Shown here: positions 23,983 to 24,163 of the stretch, one piece after another
How the letters are laid out: every line of letters begins with the position of its first letter
How positions within the stretch are numbered: the stretch's first letter is position 1
IMG/VR virus record: IMGVR_UViG_3300021964_000521
Coordinates: 1 to 24,163 of that record
From: a virus
Direction: 5' to 3' (one strand)
DNA: 24,163 nt
Notes under the pieces: model-generated
What the model was told of the DNA's origin: nothing
Databases searched by the model: none
Seen by the model: the letters and a program-made list of their open reading frames with translations, nothing else
Translations under genes and position numbers: made by a program

Positions 23983-24163
23983 ATGGCAGAAGAAAATAAT
24001 AATAATGTAGGCGATATTGCTGGTTCAATCAAATCGGGTCTTACTCCAACCCGTGGTATGACTCGCACCAGCACAGCCACTGTTGCCAGCATGTCATCAT
24101 CGTTTTCTAATAAAATTGGCGAAAACAAAGAAAGTTTTGATGCACTCATATCATCAAACTCTC
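23983..24163 (+). CDS. N-terminus of a possible tail tape-measure protein (partial)
   Basis: The frame begins MAEENNNNVGDIAGSIKSGL and stays open to the window edge (60 codons). AAGG about 7 bases before the ATG is the ribosome binding site. The visible part is low-complexity, rich in Asn, Ser and Thr, with a following TRTSTATVASMSSSFSNKIG and no recognisable domain. Being directly downstream of gp26 and its frameshift-type extension, it occupies the position of tape-measure genes in many tailed phages. The sequence itself does not prove this; another hub or tail protein is equally possible. Confidence 0.45.
   Translation, partial: MAEENNNNVGDIAGSIKSGLTPTRGMTRTSTATVASMSSSFSNKIGENKESFDALISSNS

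Overview
The window is a continuous piece of a T4-like (myovirus) phage genome, in the region that encodes the tail baseplate. It is AT-rich by eye and very gene-dense. No host gene, tRNA, transposon, CRISPR or integrase gene is visible. The protein families point to the marine T4-like phages (cyanophage/pelagiphage type) rather than coliphage T4: a giant DUF4815-type structural protein, a gp5-like spike without the lysozyme domain, a shortened gp7, a gp8 with a large repeat insertion, and baseplate proteins rich in Gly-Tyr repeats. Host and species cannot be read from the sequence. No gene-free stretch longer than about 50 bases exists.

Layout. Two divergent transcription units start from a short intergenic region at 21375-21415. 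The leftward unit (minus strand, 21374 down to position 1) runs in this order: gp48/gp54-family tail-tube junction protein, gp53 wedge protein, gp27-like hub protein, gp5-like spike, PAAR spike tip, an 817-residue protein of unknown function, a 232-residue protein of unknown function, gp25, gp6, a gp7-like wedge protein, a 150-residue structural-type protein, gp8, and a giant DUF4815 protein cut by the window edge. The order 53-hub-5-PAAR and 25-6-7-8 parallels T4, and most junctions are TAATG overlaps or gaps under 20 bases, as expected of one late operon. The rightward unit (plus strand, 21416 to the end) runs: gp4 head-completion nuclease, a conserved 190-residue protein, a gp19-family tail-tube protein, gp26 with a start-less out-of-frame extension, and the first 60 codons of a possible tape-measure gene.

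How they work together. gp5-like, PAAR and gp27-like proteins form the central hub and spike. gp53, gp25, gp6, gp7-like and gp8 form the six wedges. The gp48/gp54 and gp19 proteins start and build the tube, gp26 assists hub and tail assembly, and gp4 finishes the head. The DUF4815 protein and the Gly-Tyr-repeat modules are probably peripheral.

Regulation. Exact copies of the T4 late-promoter element TATAAATA lie upstream of the leftward unit, immediately before gp25, and immediately before the gene after gp4. The most notable signal is a canonical -1 slippery heptamer (A AAT TTT, 23790-23796) near the end of gp26. It would fuse gp26 to a conserved-looking 60-residue extension directly before the presumed tape-measure gene.
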